Made by a program: the position numbers and the translations under genes. Of a DNA stretch of 36,347 nucleotides, positions 13,128-21,464 are shown in pieces. Position 1 is the stretch's first letter; every line of letters begins with the position of its first letter. This stretch comes from Candidatus Jordarchaeia archaeon. GTDB taxonomy: Archaea; Asgardarchaeota; Jordiarchaeia; Jordiarchaeales; Jordiarchaeaceae. The notes beneath the pieces are model-generated. The model was not told the DNA's origin. It was given only the letters and a program-made list of their open reading frames with translations, and ran no database searches. Location of the stretch: positions 1-36,347 of the forward strand of contig JAHQXB010000158.1 of assembly GCA_029856435.1 (NCBI GenBank), written 5' to 3'.

Positions 13128-15305
13128 ATGGTTACAAGTCTCGGAGAAATAAAGGGTATAGGAAAAAAGGTAGAAGAAAAGTTGGTGGAATACTTTGGGT
13201 CTGAGGAGGAGGCGCTCGAAGCGGTTTTGAATGCAAGAATATCCGAGATTGGCGCTATTCCCGGTATCGGTCTTGGTAAAGCATTTCAAATCGTAAAAAA
13301 TGCTTATGAATACGTGGAAGGTGTAACCTCCTCCCAAGTTCTGAAAACTGAGGATATCGAAAAAATTTACAACCACCTGATTGAAATAGCGCAATCCTAT
13401 GCTAGGACTGCGTATGCTAGAAATAAAATGATGCTTTATTGGCCGCTCCCTCCATCTAAGATAGAAAAAATAAAAGCTAACTTGGCCCGTTTTATGGATG
13501 CAAAGGAAATTGTTCAAACTATTGGTAAAGAAAAAATTGATGAGATATCAAATCTCCTTAGCGTCCTTACTCCTCTTAAAAAGGGTGTGGTGAAAAAGAA
13601 GGTAGAAGGCAGAGTAATCCTGACAAAAAGTAATGAGGCTTATGAGGAAATCAGAACACAAAAGGTTGACCGCTACTGTAATACCCTTTTATTAGAACCG
13701 GGTGAAAAGATCGCAGAGTATGCTCAGGGATACGACCTAGTGTTATACATTGCTCATGGCGAAGACTATGATAGTTCGTTTGATTATGTCGAAAACATTT
13801 TCACAATTCCTTCTCAGTGGACTATGAACGATTTGATCCCTGAGCTAACTATTGAGTTTTATTCAACAAACTACAAAGTAATAAACGCAACCTGCGATTT
13901 GGCGAAAATAATCAATACTTTACCAAGTGTAAAGGCCTTAGACGAATTTAAATCGCAGCTAGACATTAAAATTTTGGAAGAGGTAAAAACCCTACTGGGA
14001 CTAATAACTGAAGAGGGGAGTGTGGTTGAGGGTTACAATGCGGAGCTGGACAGATACCGAGCAGCCCTAAAAAAATTTGACACCGCAGTACTTGATACAC
14101 AAACTTGGCTGAACGATGAGATAAGAAGAAGACTGTCTGAAAGCGAGGCAAAACTGGGGGGAGAACAAATAATTAGGATTCTGGAAGCTGCCAGAACGGA
14201 CTCCATCGAAGCAGGAAGTCTAAGAAGCTATCTGCCAAGTGAGGTTACCGACACCATATTGGACTGCATAAGGGAGGCTGAAGATAGATTCTGTAAAATT
14301 CTAAAGCTGTCTGCTAAGGAAATAACTTGGATAGAGGGTATATTTCCTGAAGAAATTTTACTACCCATAGAGCTGAATCGCTCCAAAACAATTGAACTAG
14401 AAAATACTTTACGTAGACAGTACAGAGTCAAGGAATACATAATACTGAAAGAAATCGCCGATAAACTTTCAAAATATGTGGACGCTGTCAGAAAGGCGGT
14501 ACAGGCAGTTCTTGAATTTGACTTATTCTTTGCTGTAGGGTTATTCGCTAAAGATTATGATCTTAATGCTCCCTTAATTCAAACTGAGAACATTGGAATT
14601 GGATTTGAAGGCGGACAGAATGTATTCCTGAAGGAGATGGAATTAAAAGGAAAAGAAAAAGTTATCCCTATAAACTACGTAGTGGGCGATCCGGGCTTAA
14701 AATTTGATAACACTAATGGCGAAAGAATTGTTATGCTATCGGGGGCCAATTCTGGAGGAAAAACCATGACTATTCAACTCATAGCCCAGATTGCCATATT
14801 GGCTCAAATGGGATTCCCTGTTCCGTCTAAGAAGGCGAGTTTAAGCCTGTTTGAAGAACTTTTTTACTTTGGGAAATCCCAAGGAATGGTATCCGCAGGG
14901 GCTTTGGAACAAAATCTTAGAAGATTTGTAGCAATAATAACTAACCCTGCCTCCAAACTTGCCTTGTTTGATGAAGTGGAAGCCATGACCGAGTCAGGAG
15001 CGGCGGCCAAAATTATTGCCGGAATACTTGACATTATGGGTGAGAGTAGGGGGACATGTGCAGTATTCGTTAGCCACCTATCCGAGGAGATTATTAAATT
15101 AACTAAGAACAAAGTTAGGGTAGACGGAATATCCGCAAGGGGACTCGACGAAAACATGAACCTCATTGTAGATAGAACACCCAGATTCAACTACCTTGCT
15201 AAATCAACGCCCGAATTAATCCTCCAAAGATTGTACTCTCTTTCTCAGGGCGAAGAAAAAGAGGTGTTTAGAAGCATTCTGGAAAAATTAGGAGAAGCAA
15301 AATAG
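13128..15305 (+). CDS. MutS-related ATPase with N-terminal helix-hairpin-helix
   Basis: A 725-residue member of the archaeal MutS-like ATPases. Residues 1-65 hold two helix-hairpin-helix motifs (IKGIGKKVEEKL and IPGIGLGKAFQIV), typical of non-specific DNA contact. A long helical middle follows (about 80-480), corresponding to the MutS core/clamp region, and then the ABC-type ATPase: Walker A SGANSGGKTM (about 536-545), a Q-loop region, ALFDEVEAM as Walker B, and FVSHLSEEI as the switch His. There is no N-terminal mismatch-recognition domain, so a classical mismatch repair role is unlikely; recombination or branched-DNA processing, as for MutS2 and MutS5 relatives, is more plausible. ATG at 13128 follows GGTGG by 6-7 nt. 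Single gene, flanked by spacers. Confidence 0.88.
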   Translation: MVTSLGEIKGIGKKVEEKLVEYFGSEEEALEAVLNARISEIGAIPGIGLGKAFQIVKNAYEYVEGVTSSQVLKTEDIEKIYNHLIEIAQSYARTAYARNKMMLYWPLPPSKIEKIKANLARFMDAKEIVQTIGKEKIDEISNLLSVLTPLKKGVVKKKVEGRVILTKSNEAYEEIRTQKVDRYCNTLLLEPGEKIAEYAQGYDLVLYIAHGEDYDSSFDYVENIFTIPSQWTMNDLIPELTIEFYSTNYKVINATCDLAKIINTLPSVKALDEFKSQLDIKILEEVKTLLGLITEEGSVVEGYNAELDRYRAALKKFDTAVLDTQTWLNDEIRRRLSESEAKLGGEQIIRILEAARTDSIEAGSLRSYLPSEVTDTILDCIREAEDRFCKILKLSAKEITWIEGIFPEEILLPIELNRSKTIELENTLRRQYRVKEYIILKEIADKLSKYVDAVRKAVQAVLEFDLFFAVGLFAKDYDLNAPLIQTENIGIGFEGGQNVFLKEMELKGKEKVIPINYVVGDPGLKFDNTNGERIVMLSGANSGGKTMTIQLIAQIAILAQMGFPVPSKKASLSLFEELFYFGKSQGMVSAGALEQNLRRFVAIITNPASKLALFDEVEAMTESGAAAKIIAGILDIMGESRGTCAVFVSHLSEEIIKLTKNKVRVDGISARGLDENMNLIVDRTPRFNYLAKSTPELILQRLYSLSQGEEKEVFRSILEKLGEAK

Positions 15306-15564
15306 ATGAAAAATTTGGGCAAATTAATACGCTCCCCTAAATCCAAAATTTTTTGATATAGACTTTCCATTTAATTTTTTCCTTTTCGCTTCCAGAGAAT
15401 ATGGTTTTTTCCGCCTTTTTTTGGGGAAAGAAGCCTTAAATAACCCCGGGTTAAGAAGAGGTTTAGGAAATATTAATGAGAAAATCTATAGGGTCGTCCT
15501 AACTTTATTTTTATTTCGAACCAAAAATTTTCAGCAGACATTTATTTAGCTTAGGTTTTTCTTC

Positions 15565-16383
15565 TCACCTAATTTTGATTTGTCTTTCCACTTTAACTTT
15601 ACTTCCCACTTTGATACCCAATTTCTTAGCTGCATTACCCTGATTTATTGATATCTCTAAAAAGTCGTAGCTTCCAATAACGCAAACATAACTCCCAATT
15701 TTAGTGCACCCATATGCCTTTTGGAAGGGGGAATTTATTCTTTTACCGTCAATCCTGATTTTAATATTGGAACCATAAGTTACACCTATCTTTTCTAAAT
15801 CATTTTCGGTTATGTTAGTTATTCCATTACCAAACTGGTCTATGTGTATTATCTCACCCCATATTACTCCTTCTTTGACCATGGTTTTTGGAATACTCCA
15901 ACGAATATAATTTTTAATTTTGGGGCCCACCATTCTAGGTTCAACTCCGTTCGCTAGGTGTGCCGCTACTGGCGAAAAAATGGTCAAACCGTGGAAGGTG
16001 TGTGTTTTCTTTTCAAGCATTAAATCCTCATTCCTAATTTCATAAACACTTCTGACCCTCTCCCTGTCCATAAGGAGCGAAAAGAGGCCGTTATCAGGCC
16101 CGACTGCCAAGTAATTCTCGGTTTCTACAACTATTCCCCTTCTCTCTGTACCAACACCTGGATCGACCACACCCACAAAAATGGTGCCTTTAGGAAAATA
16201 TGGAGCCGCCGAAGCTAGCACAAAAGCACCATGCCTTACATCGAAAAGGGGGATTTCATGACTAATATCAATGATCTGAGCCTCCGGACATATACCCAGT
16301 ATGGTGCCCTTCATGGCTGCTACCGACGACTCCTTCAAACCAAAATCTGTAAGTAATGCTATAATCTTGTGTTTGCCAAGCAT
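15565..16383 (-). CDS. SAM hydroxide adenosyltransferase (DUF62 family)
   Basis: Hydrolyses S-adenosylmethionine to adenosine and methionine using an activated water, the activity known for the DUF62 relatives of fluorinase. The 272 residues show the N-terminal domain IIALLTDFGLKESSVAAMKG, DISHEIPLFDVRHGAFVL, the conserved VGVVDPGVGTERRGIVV, AVGPDNGLFSLL and TFHGLTIFSPVAAHLANG, then the beta-rich C-terminal domain with IIHIDQFGNGITNI. These are family-wide conserved stretches that line the SAM pocket at trimer interfaces. Length is normal. It is a single gene divergent from nadM across a 210-nt spacer, and ATG at 16383 begins the family N terminus. Its physiological role, perhaps SAM homeostasis, is unclear. 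Confidence 0.92.
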   Translation of the reverse strand: MLGKHKIIALLTDFGLKESSVAAMKGTILGICPEAQIIDISHEIPLFDVRHGAFVLASAAPYFPKGTIFVGVVDPGVGTERRGIVVETENYLAVGPDNGLFSLLMDRERVRSVYEIRNEDLMLEKKTHTFHGLTIFSPVAAHLANGVEPRMVGPKIKNYIRWSIPKTMVKEGVIWGEIIHIDQFGNGITNITENDLEKIGVTYGSNIKIRIDGKRINSPFQKAYGCTKIGSYVCVIGSYDFLEISINQGNAAKKLGIKVGSKVKVERQIKIR

Positions 16384-16600
16384 AAGGCATACATCCCAAA
16401 ATCCAAATAAACAAATTTCATAAAAGACTTTTAAATCCTATTTTCTCAAAAATTAAAAAGGGTTTCTAAGCCAAGATAGTATATTTTTTGATGGCGCTCT
16501 GGTTTAGAAAAATTTTCCAAATAGCTTTTTAATGAAATAATATAAAGAAGAATGTGAAGAACCCAACAGTTTCATAGTGACTAGGTAAAGGGTAATGGTA

Positions 16601-17161
16601 ATGACTCGTGGACTATTCGTTGGCAGGTTTCAACCGTTTCATTTGGGCCATTTGTATGTTGTGAAAAAACTGTTAGAAAGTGTGGATGAACTAATAATTG
16701 CTATTGGCAGTGCACAGTACAGCCACACGTTCAGGGATCCTTTTAACGCTGGTGAGAGAATCTGGATGATTAGAAGTGCGTTGGACGCGGATTTAGACCC
16801 CAGAAGGTATTATGTGATACCAGTTCCGGATGTTAACGACAACCGCGTCTGGGTAGCCCATGTGGCTTCGTATACTCCCCCTTTCCAAATAGTTTTTTCG
16901 AACAATTCTCTTGTTAAAGTGTTATTCCAGGAGGCGGGATACGATGTTCAGAGCTTACCATTATATAAAAGGGAATTGTACTGTGCTACAGAGATTCGTA
17001 AAAAGATTGTGGCTAACGAGAATTGGGAACACCTTGTCCCGGAAAAGGTGGCCAAAATCATTAAGGAGATAGGGGGAGACAGAAGACTAAGAGAAATTGT
17101 TAAAAAGGACTACAATTACCATGACACTAATAACGACCATAAATTTATTCACCAACTATAG
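16601..17161 (+). CDS. nadM: Archaeal nicotinamide-nucleotide adenylyltransferase
   Basis: Joins NMN and ATP to give NAD+ and pyrophosphate, the last step of NAD synthesis. The nucleotidyltransferase fold is clear: RGLFVGRFQPFHLGHLYVV with the HxGH motif (HLGH), the GSAQYSHTFRDPFNAGERIWMI segment typical of the archaeal NadM family, VPDVNDNRVWVAHV, and CATEIRKKI in the place of the usual S-x-T-x-x-R ATP-phosphate loop, Cys-Ala replacing the more common Ser-Gly. The 186-188 residues are slightly long, with a polar tail (DYNYHDTNNDHKFIHQL). The frame also has an ATG two codons earlier at 16595; the second ATG fits the family N terminus. Its stop is 12 nt before the DNA-alkyltransferase gene, suggesting co-transcription. 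Confidence 0.93.
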   Translation: MTRGLFVGRFQPFHLGHLYVVKKLLESVDELIIAIGSAQYSHTFRDPFNAGERIWMIRSALDADLDPRRYYVIPVPDVNDNRVWVAHVASYTPPFQIVFSNNSLVKVLFQEAGYDVQSLPLYKRELYCATEIRKKIVANENWEHLVPEKVAKIIKEIGGDRRLREIVKKDYNYHDTNNDHKFIHQL

Positions 17162-17173
17162 GGACGTAGAGGT

Positions 17174-17710
17174 ATGACGATAATTGCCTCAATACTGAAA
17201 AATAATGGGCTGTACGTCGGGGCGGCTAGGCGAGGAGAAAAATTGGTCGCCACAATGTTCCCGGTTAATGACGAGAAGGTGGCTAAGAAAAAATTAATGA
17301 GCGCCATTCATGATAAGAACGTTGAATTCAGGGACGACCCCACCTGCTTATCGGTTTCCCAAAAAATTTTTCAAATTCTTAGAGGAGAAAAAGTGGAGTT
17401 TAACGAACCCATAGAAATATCACATTTACCTCCTTTCCAAAAAAGAGTTTTAGAGGCAACTAAAGAGATTCCTTGGGGCACGGTAACCACATACGGTAAA
17501 CTCGCAGATAAATTAGGAAATAAAAAGGCAGCTAGAGCCGTGGGAAACGCCCTAGCAACAAATCCCTTACCCCTAATAATAGCATGCCACAGAGTTGTTA
17601 AAAGTAACGGCGAGATTGGAGGATTTGGAGGCGGCCCCAAGCTTAAAAAGAAACTCCTCCAAAATGAGGGCATCAAATTTCAAGGCAATAGAATAGCTCT
17701 AACCCAATGA
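17174..17710 (+). CDS. ogt: Methylated-DNA--protein-cysteine methyltransferase
   Basis: Suicide repair protein moving alkyl groups from O6-alkylguanine onto its own cysteine. The C-terminal catalytic domain (about 90-178) has FQKRVLEATKEIPWGTVTTYGKLA, the arginine-finger stretch KKAARAVGNALATNP, and the active-site motif LIIACHRVVKSNGEIGGFGGG with nucleophile C138. The residue before the Cys is Ala rather than the nearly invariant Pro of PCHRV, an unusual substitution, although the Cys-His-Arg-Val core is intact. A divergent N-terminal domain of about 85 residues precedes it. It follows nadM by 12 nt with GTAGAGG before the ATG, and is followed by rtcA after about 75 nt. Confidence 0.93.
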   Translation: MTIIASILKNNGLYVGAARRGEKLVATMFPVNDEKVAKKKLMSAIHDKNVEFRDDPTCLSVSQKIFQILRGEKVEFNEPIEISHLPPFQKRVLEATKEIPWGTVTTYGKLADKLGNKKAARAVGNALATNPLPLIIACHRVVKSNGEIGGFGGGPKLKKKLLQNEGIKFQGNRIALTQ

Positions 17711-17786
17711 GACCTGACAATGATTACAAAAATCCAATTTACCATTCTAAGTTTCAGCTGTGGAAATAATAGTAAAGACGTAGGAG

Positions 17787-18863
17787 GTGCAAGAAATTAT
17801 AGAGATAGACGGAAGCCAAGGAGAGGGTGGAGGACAACTTCTTAGAACAGGTGTGGCCCTCTCAGCTCTGGTGAATAAACCTGTTAAAATTTATAACATA
17901 CGCGCTAAGAGGTCAGAACCCGGACTTAAAGCTCAACACGCCACCGCAATAAATGCATTAGCCAAAATAACCCAGGCCCAAGTAACAGGGATTAAAATCG
18001 GATCAGACACCATAACTTTTACTCCCAATAGGCCTCAAGGAGGCGAATTCAAATTTGATATTGGCACAGCAGGATCAATTAGCCTCGTTCTCCAAACTAT
18101 AATGCCCTGTGCCGCCTTCGCCCAATCACAGACCAAACTAGAAATCAGAGGCGGAACAGACGTGGCTTGGAGCCCACCCATAGATTATATAACCAATGTT
18201 ACTCTGCCAATTCTGGCAAAAATGGGTTACCGGTCAGAAATCGTAACTATTAGAAGAGGGCATTACCCTCGGGGAGGAGGGTTGGTAAAAGCCACTTTAA
18301 CCCCTGTCCAGAAATTGTTTCCACTAAACTTGATGGAAAGAGGAGAAATACTTAGAATTAGGGGAATCTCGCACGCTGTAAAGTTACCCCAACATGTTAG
18401 TCAAAGGCAGGCAGATGCGGCAGTAAAAAAGTTGAAGAAAGCGGGTTTTGAAAATGTAGAAATTAAGCTAGAGTGGTATGAGAAGGAGAAGGATCCACAC
18501 TTGGGCTCTGGATCTGGTATCGTATTATGGGCAGAAACCTCCTCAGGAAGCGTGATTGGTGCAGATGTACTGGGTGAGAAGGGTAAACCGGCAGAGAAAG
18601 TAGGTGAGGAAGCGGCAGACAGACTCTTGAGAGAAATTAATAGAAACGCGCCTATAGATTCCCATATGGGTGATATGCTGATTCCCTACCTTGCAGTCGC
18701 AGACGGCGTATCCCAAATAAAAGTTTCTGAATTAACTCTTCACCTACTGAGCAACATTTGGGTTACTGAAAAAATCTTAAACGTTAAATTCAGTGTCACA
18801 GGTAAGGAAGGAGAATCCGGAACAATCAGTGTTAAGGGAATAAATCTACAGAATCCCGTCTAA
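17787..18863 (+). CDS. rtcA: RNA 3'-terminal phosphate cyclase
   Basis: Converts an RNA 3'-phosphate to a 2',3'-cyclic phosphate through adenylylated enzyme and RNA intermediates. Family signs are IEIDGSQGEGGGQLLRT at the N terminus, RAKRSEPGLKAQH, the HYPRGGGLVKA loop, DPHLGSGSGIVLWAET, and the C-terminal DSHMGDMLIPYLAVADG, whose His (about residue 292) is the AMP acceptor. Complete at about 358 residues. The start is odd: the first conventional codon, GTG at 17787, sits inside the AGGAGGTG ribosome binding site. ATT at 17796, 6 nt past that site, would give the usual family N terminus (M)IEIDGS and is probably the true start, although it is non-canonical. Last gene of the nadM-ogt-rtcA run. 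Confidence 0.94.
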   Translation: MQEIIEIDGSQGEGGGQLLRTGVALSALVNKPVKIYNIRAKRSEPGLKAQHATAINALAKITQAQVTGIKIGSDTITFTPNRPQGGEFKFDIGTAGSISLVLQTIMPCAAFAQSQTKLEIRGGTDVAWSPPIDYITNVTLPILAKMGYRSEIVTIRRGHYPRGGGLVKATLTPVQKLFPLNLMERGEILRIRGISHAVKLPQHVSQRQADAAVKKLKKAGFENVEIKLEWYEKEKDPHLGSGSGIVLWAETSSGSVIGADVLGEKGKPAEKVGEEAADRLLREINRNAPIDSHMGDMLIPYLAVADGVSQIKVSELTLHLLSNIWVTEKILNVKFSVTGKEGESGTISVKGINLQNPV

Positions 18864-19002
18864 GCCACTTTCTCAAAGGTTATTGATTCAAAAATAATAT
18901 AAACTATCATGTTTAATTATGCTGTCTAGGGGCTTAGCTCAAATTGTTCTTCTCAAAATCTTATTTTTTCAATCTTTTTGCGCATTTCTTACAAATTAGT
19001 CG

Positions 19003-19422
19003 TTAATCCACTTTTACTTTGTCTAATTTTTCCGATTTGCTTTTTTTGGGGATGTGAATTTCTAGAACTCCATTGTTTCCCGAGTATTTGGCTTTAATAC
19101 TGTTGACATCGATTTTTTCGGGAAATGTGAAGCGTCTTTTAATGGAACCTTGAGGTCTCTCTCGTAGAAGATATCTGACTGGTCCAAAATCTGGGCTTTG
19201 GATATCTACTGAGAGATCCAGATAGTTATCTGCAGCATTCAAGATGATTTTGTTCTTGTCCGCTCCTGGCAGGTCAATGAAAACTGTGTATTCCGCTTCG
19301 GATTCTATTATATCTGCGAGAGGAAATTCTATTTCCTGCTTTTTCTCTAGAGCTTGCCGAAGCTCATTTTCCAACCTTTTTATAATCATGAACAGGTTTT
19401 CAGCGGAGGGCTCTCTTTTCAT
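19003..19422 (-). CDS. Small heat shock protein, Hsp20 family
   Basis: A 139-residue ATP-independent holdase. A short helical N-terminal arm (1-35, MKREPSAENLFMIIKRLENE) precedes the alpha-crystallin domain (about 36-128): DIIESEAEYTVFIDLPGADK, the strands SIKRRFTFPEKIDVNSIKAK, and the hallmark NNGVLEIHIPKK (G-x-L motif). A short Lys/Glu tail ends the protein, with no clear I-x-I motif visible, which may affect oligomerisation. The start overlaps the 3' end of the upstream NOG1-like GTPase by 23 nt, so translation of the two is probably coupled. GGAGAGG lies just before the ATG. Confidence 0.92.
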   Translation of the reverse strand: MKREPSAENLFMIIKRLENELRQALEKKQEIEFPLADIIESEAEYTVFIDLPGADKNKIILNAADNYLDLSVDIQSPDFGPVRYLLRERPQGSIKRRFTFPEKIDVNSIKAKYSGNNGVLEIHIPKKSKSEKLDKVKVD

Positions 19423-20431
19423 ATTTCACCTCTCCTTGGAGTTTACTGTACCTCATTACCGCCTCAATTGTTTCCCGCACTCCGATATTCTGAATTGCTA
19501 CCATCCTGATTGGATTATCCAACTTTCTTTCAACTTCTTCTAAATGCTCATTATCCATTAAATCCACCTTATTAATTACAATGACTATTGGTAGCGTGGG
19601 GAACATGGCTTTTATTTCACTCAGCAGTTCTAATTGTGGCTCTATGGGGTAGCCGCAGCTTAAAGTTGGGTCTATAATAAATACGACTACGTTAGCAATG
19701 TGGCGAATAGCCGCTATGGCTTGAAGTTCTATCTTGTTTCTCTGATTCATGGGTCTATCGAGGATGCCGGGAGTATCAATTATTTGGCAACGCTGGTCGT
19801 TGTAGGAAAAATGGCCCAAAATGATCTTTTTTGTTGTAAAGGGGTATTCTGCGATTTCAGGCTTTGCTGAAGAAACGCTTCTGACAAAAGAGCTTTTACC
19901 GGTGTTAGGATATCCTGCAACAACAACTGTAAACTCGTCAGTACTAATTGTGGGAAGTTTTGACAGTGTTTTTGTGGCTTCTATTAAAAAATCTAGTTTT
20001 TTCCCCCTCTTCTCAATCACTGAGGAAATTCTGGCATAAGCCTCTATTCTAGCCTTCGCCGCGGATTTAGGGCTTTCCGAAAATTTTATCTCCCTAACTT
20101 TTTCTTTACCAATTTTTTTAATTACCCGGGATATGCCTTCAAGAGAGGCTAGAGCCTCTTTTAACCTACCAATACCCACAAGAACATCCGCCAACTCATA
20201 ATAAAATGGGTGAATCTTATCCAGATTTGGAAAAGTTTTCACAATACTCGTCAAATACCTTTCGAGACTGTCTGAAATAAACTTGACACGCGCCGCTTCG
20301 CGCTTCCTCGCCTTAACAATGAAGGGGTCACGTTTAGGGACATTTAGGGATAGACGCGAAGCCCTGTGGAAAACTATATCAAGAAGTTCCTGTGGCCTAT
20401 GGATCTTCTTGATTTTTGAAAAGGGCTGCAT
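19400..20431 (-). CDS. NOG1-like GTPase of the Obg family
   Basis: An Obg-type GTPase resembling archaeal NOG1, a factor linked to large ribosomal subunit assembly. An N-terminal helical domain (about 1-160) matches the NOG1 helical bundle (VFHRASRLSLNVPKRDPFIV and following). The G domain has G1 GYPNTGKS (173-180), G2 around FTTKK (198-202), G3 DTPG (219-222) and G4 NKVDLMD. No separate C-terminal domain follows the G domain, as expected for the short archaeal form. It overlaps hsp20 by 23 nt on the same strand, pairing ribosome assembly with protein protection in one transcript. Divergent from psmB. ATG at 20431. Confidence 0.92.
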   Translation of the reverse strand: MQPFSKIKKIHRPQELLDIVFHRASRLSLNVPKRDPFIVKARKREAARVKFISDSLERYLTSIVKTFPNLDKIHPFYYELADVLVGIGRLKEALASLEGISRVIKKIGKEKVREIKFSESPKSAAKARIEAYARISSVIEKRGKKLDFLIEATKTLSKLPTISTDEFTVVVAGYPNTGKSSFVRSVSSAKPEIAEYPFTTKKIILGHFSYNDQRCQIIDTPGILDRPMNQRNKIELQAIAAIRHIANVVVFIIDPTLSCGYPIEPQLELLSEIKAMFPTLPIVIVINKVDLMDNEHLEEVERKLDNPIRMVAIQNIGVRETIEAVMRYSKLQGEVKYEKRALR

Positions 20432-20677
20432 CTTTCATATCCCTCAATAAACAAACAAAAAAAGACACTTAACTCTATCGGCAAGCAGCTAAGAGAAAAT
20501 ATAAAATTTTTCAATTTTCACCTCCGTGAGTTTACTATAATTTAAATTTTTAACAAATTAAACTTTTGAACAGAAATTATTAAAAGGTGATAATTAGATT
20601 GAAATTGTAGTGTGTTAATTTTCTCACAAAAAGTTTTTATTTGCCGAATAATTCATGGGTTTAAGGAGAGAATCAAA

Positions 20678-21277
20678 ATGTCTGGTTATCCAGAGAGTGC
20701 AACAATAGTTGGAATAGTTTGCAAAGACGGCGTGGTGCTAGCCGCAGAAAAACGTGTTACTTATGGTAGGCTTATCCTGAGCCGTACTGGTAAGAAGGTT
20801 TTCAAGATTACTGACAGAATAGGCATTGCGGTCGCAGGGCTAGTGGCCGATATGCAAGTTTTATCTAAGGAACTCGAAGCAATGAGTAGAATGTACTCTA
20901 TGGAGATGCGTAAACCAATAAGTGTTCGCTCCGCAGCTACACTCCTATCAAATATACTTTACGAAAGAAAAATGGTGCCCTTCTTCAGTCAAACAATAAT
21001 CGGTGGGCTTGATGATGGAGAACCGACAATTTATACCCTAGATCCATTAGGTTCACTATTAAAGGACACTTATGCAGCAGCTGGTTCAGGTTCAGAGATA
21101 GCTCTGGGAACCCTAGAAAGACACTACAAAGAAAAAATGAGCGTGAATGAGGGAAAAGACCTCGCAGTGCGAGCAATTAGGGCCGCAGCAAAAAGAGATG
21201 TTCTTTCAGGAGAAGGAATAGACATTATGGTCATAACCGACAAGGGAATAGAAATATCTGAGGAAAGCATCACCTAA
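20678..21277 (+). CDS. psmB: 20S proteasome beta subunit, PsmB1-like
   Basis: Beta subunit of the archaeal 20S proteasome (199 residues from this start). Start: AAGGAG at 20663-20668 precedes ATG 20678 (MSGYPESATIVGIV); the frame is open further upstream but without a site. Against the Thermoplasma beta subunit, Glu17, Lys33, the GSGS serine loop and the R-D-x-x-S-G-x-x-I-D region are all kept. However, the residue aligned with the catalytic Thr1 is Ala (A8), with Thr at the next position. Sulfolobus PsmB1 begins in the same way (PATAIG), so this is a family feature. Either processing leaves the Thr as residue 1 with a one-residue shorter N terminus, or this is a non-catalytic subunit paired with a second beta elsewhere. 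No alpha or second beta gene is in the window. Confidence 0.95.
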   Translation: MSGYPESATIVGIVCKDGVVLAAEKRVTYGRLILSRTGKKVFKITDRIGIAVAGLVADMQVLSKELEAMSRMYSMEMRKPISVRSAATLLSNILYERKMVPFFSQTIIGGLDDGEPTIYTLDPLGSLLKDTYAAAGSGSEIALGTLERHYKEKMSVNEGKDLAVRAIRAAAKRDVLSGEGIDIMVITDKGIEISEESIT

Positions 21278-21464
21278 ATTACTCAGGCAACCCTCCTTTT
21301 TCTTAATAAACAACTGATCTATGGAGCTAAAAATCGAAAAGCACTAATTCTATTGATTATATCTCCCCTAATGTAAACTAATTTCTAACCTAAAATACCC
21401 TTAGAAAACATTTCTATGACACGGATTTGTTCATCTTGAAAAATATTTTGCTTGGAGAATCGAA

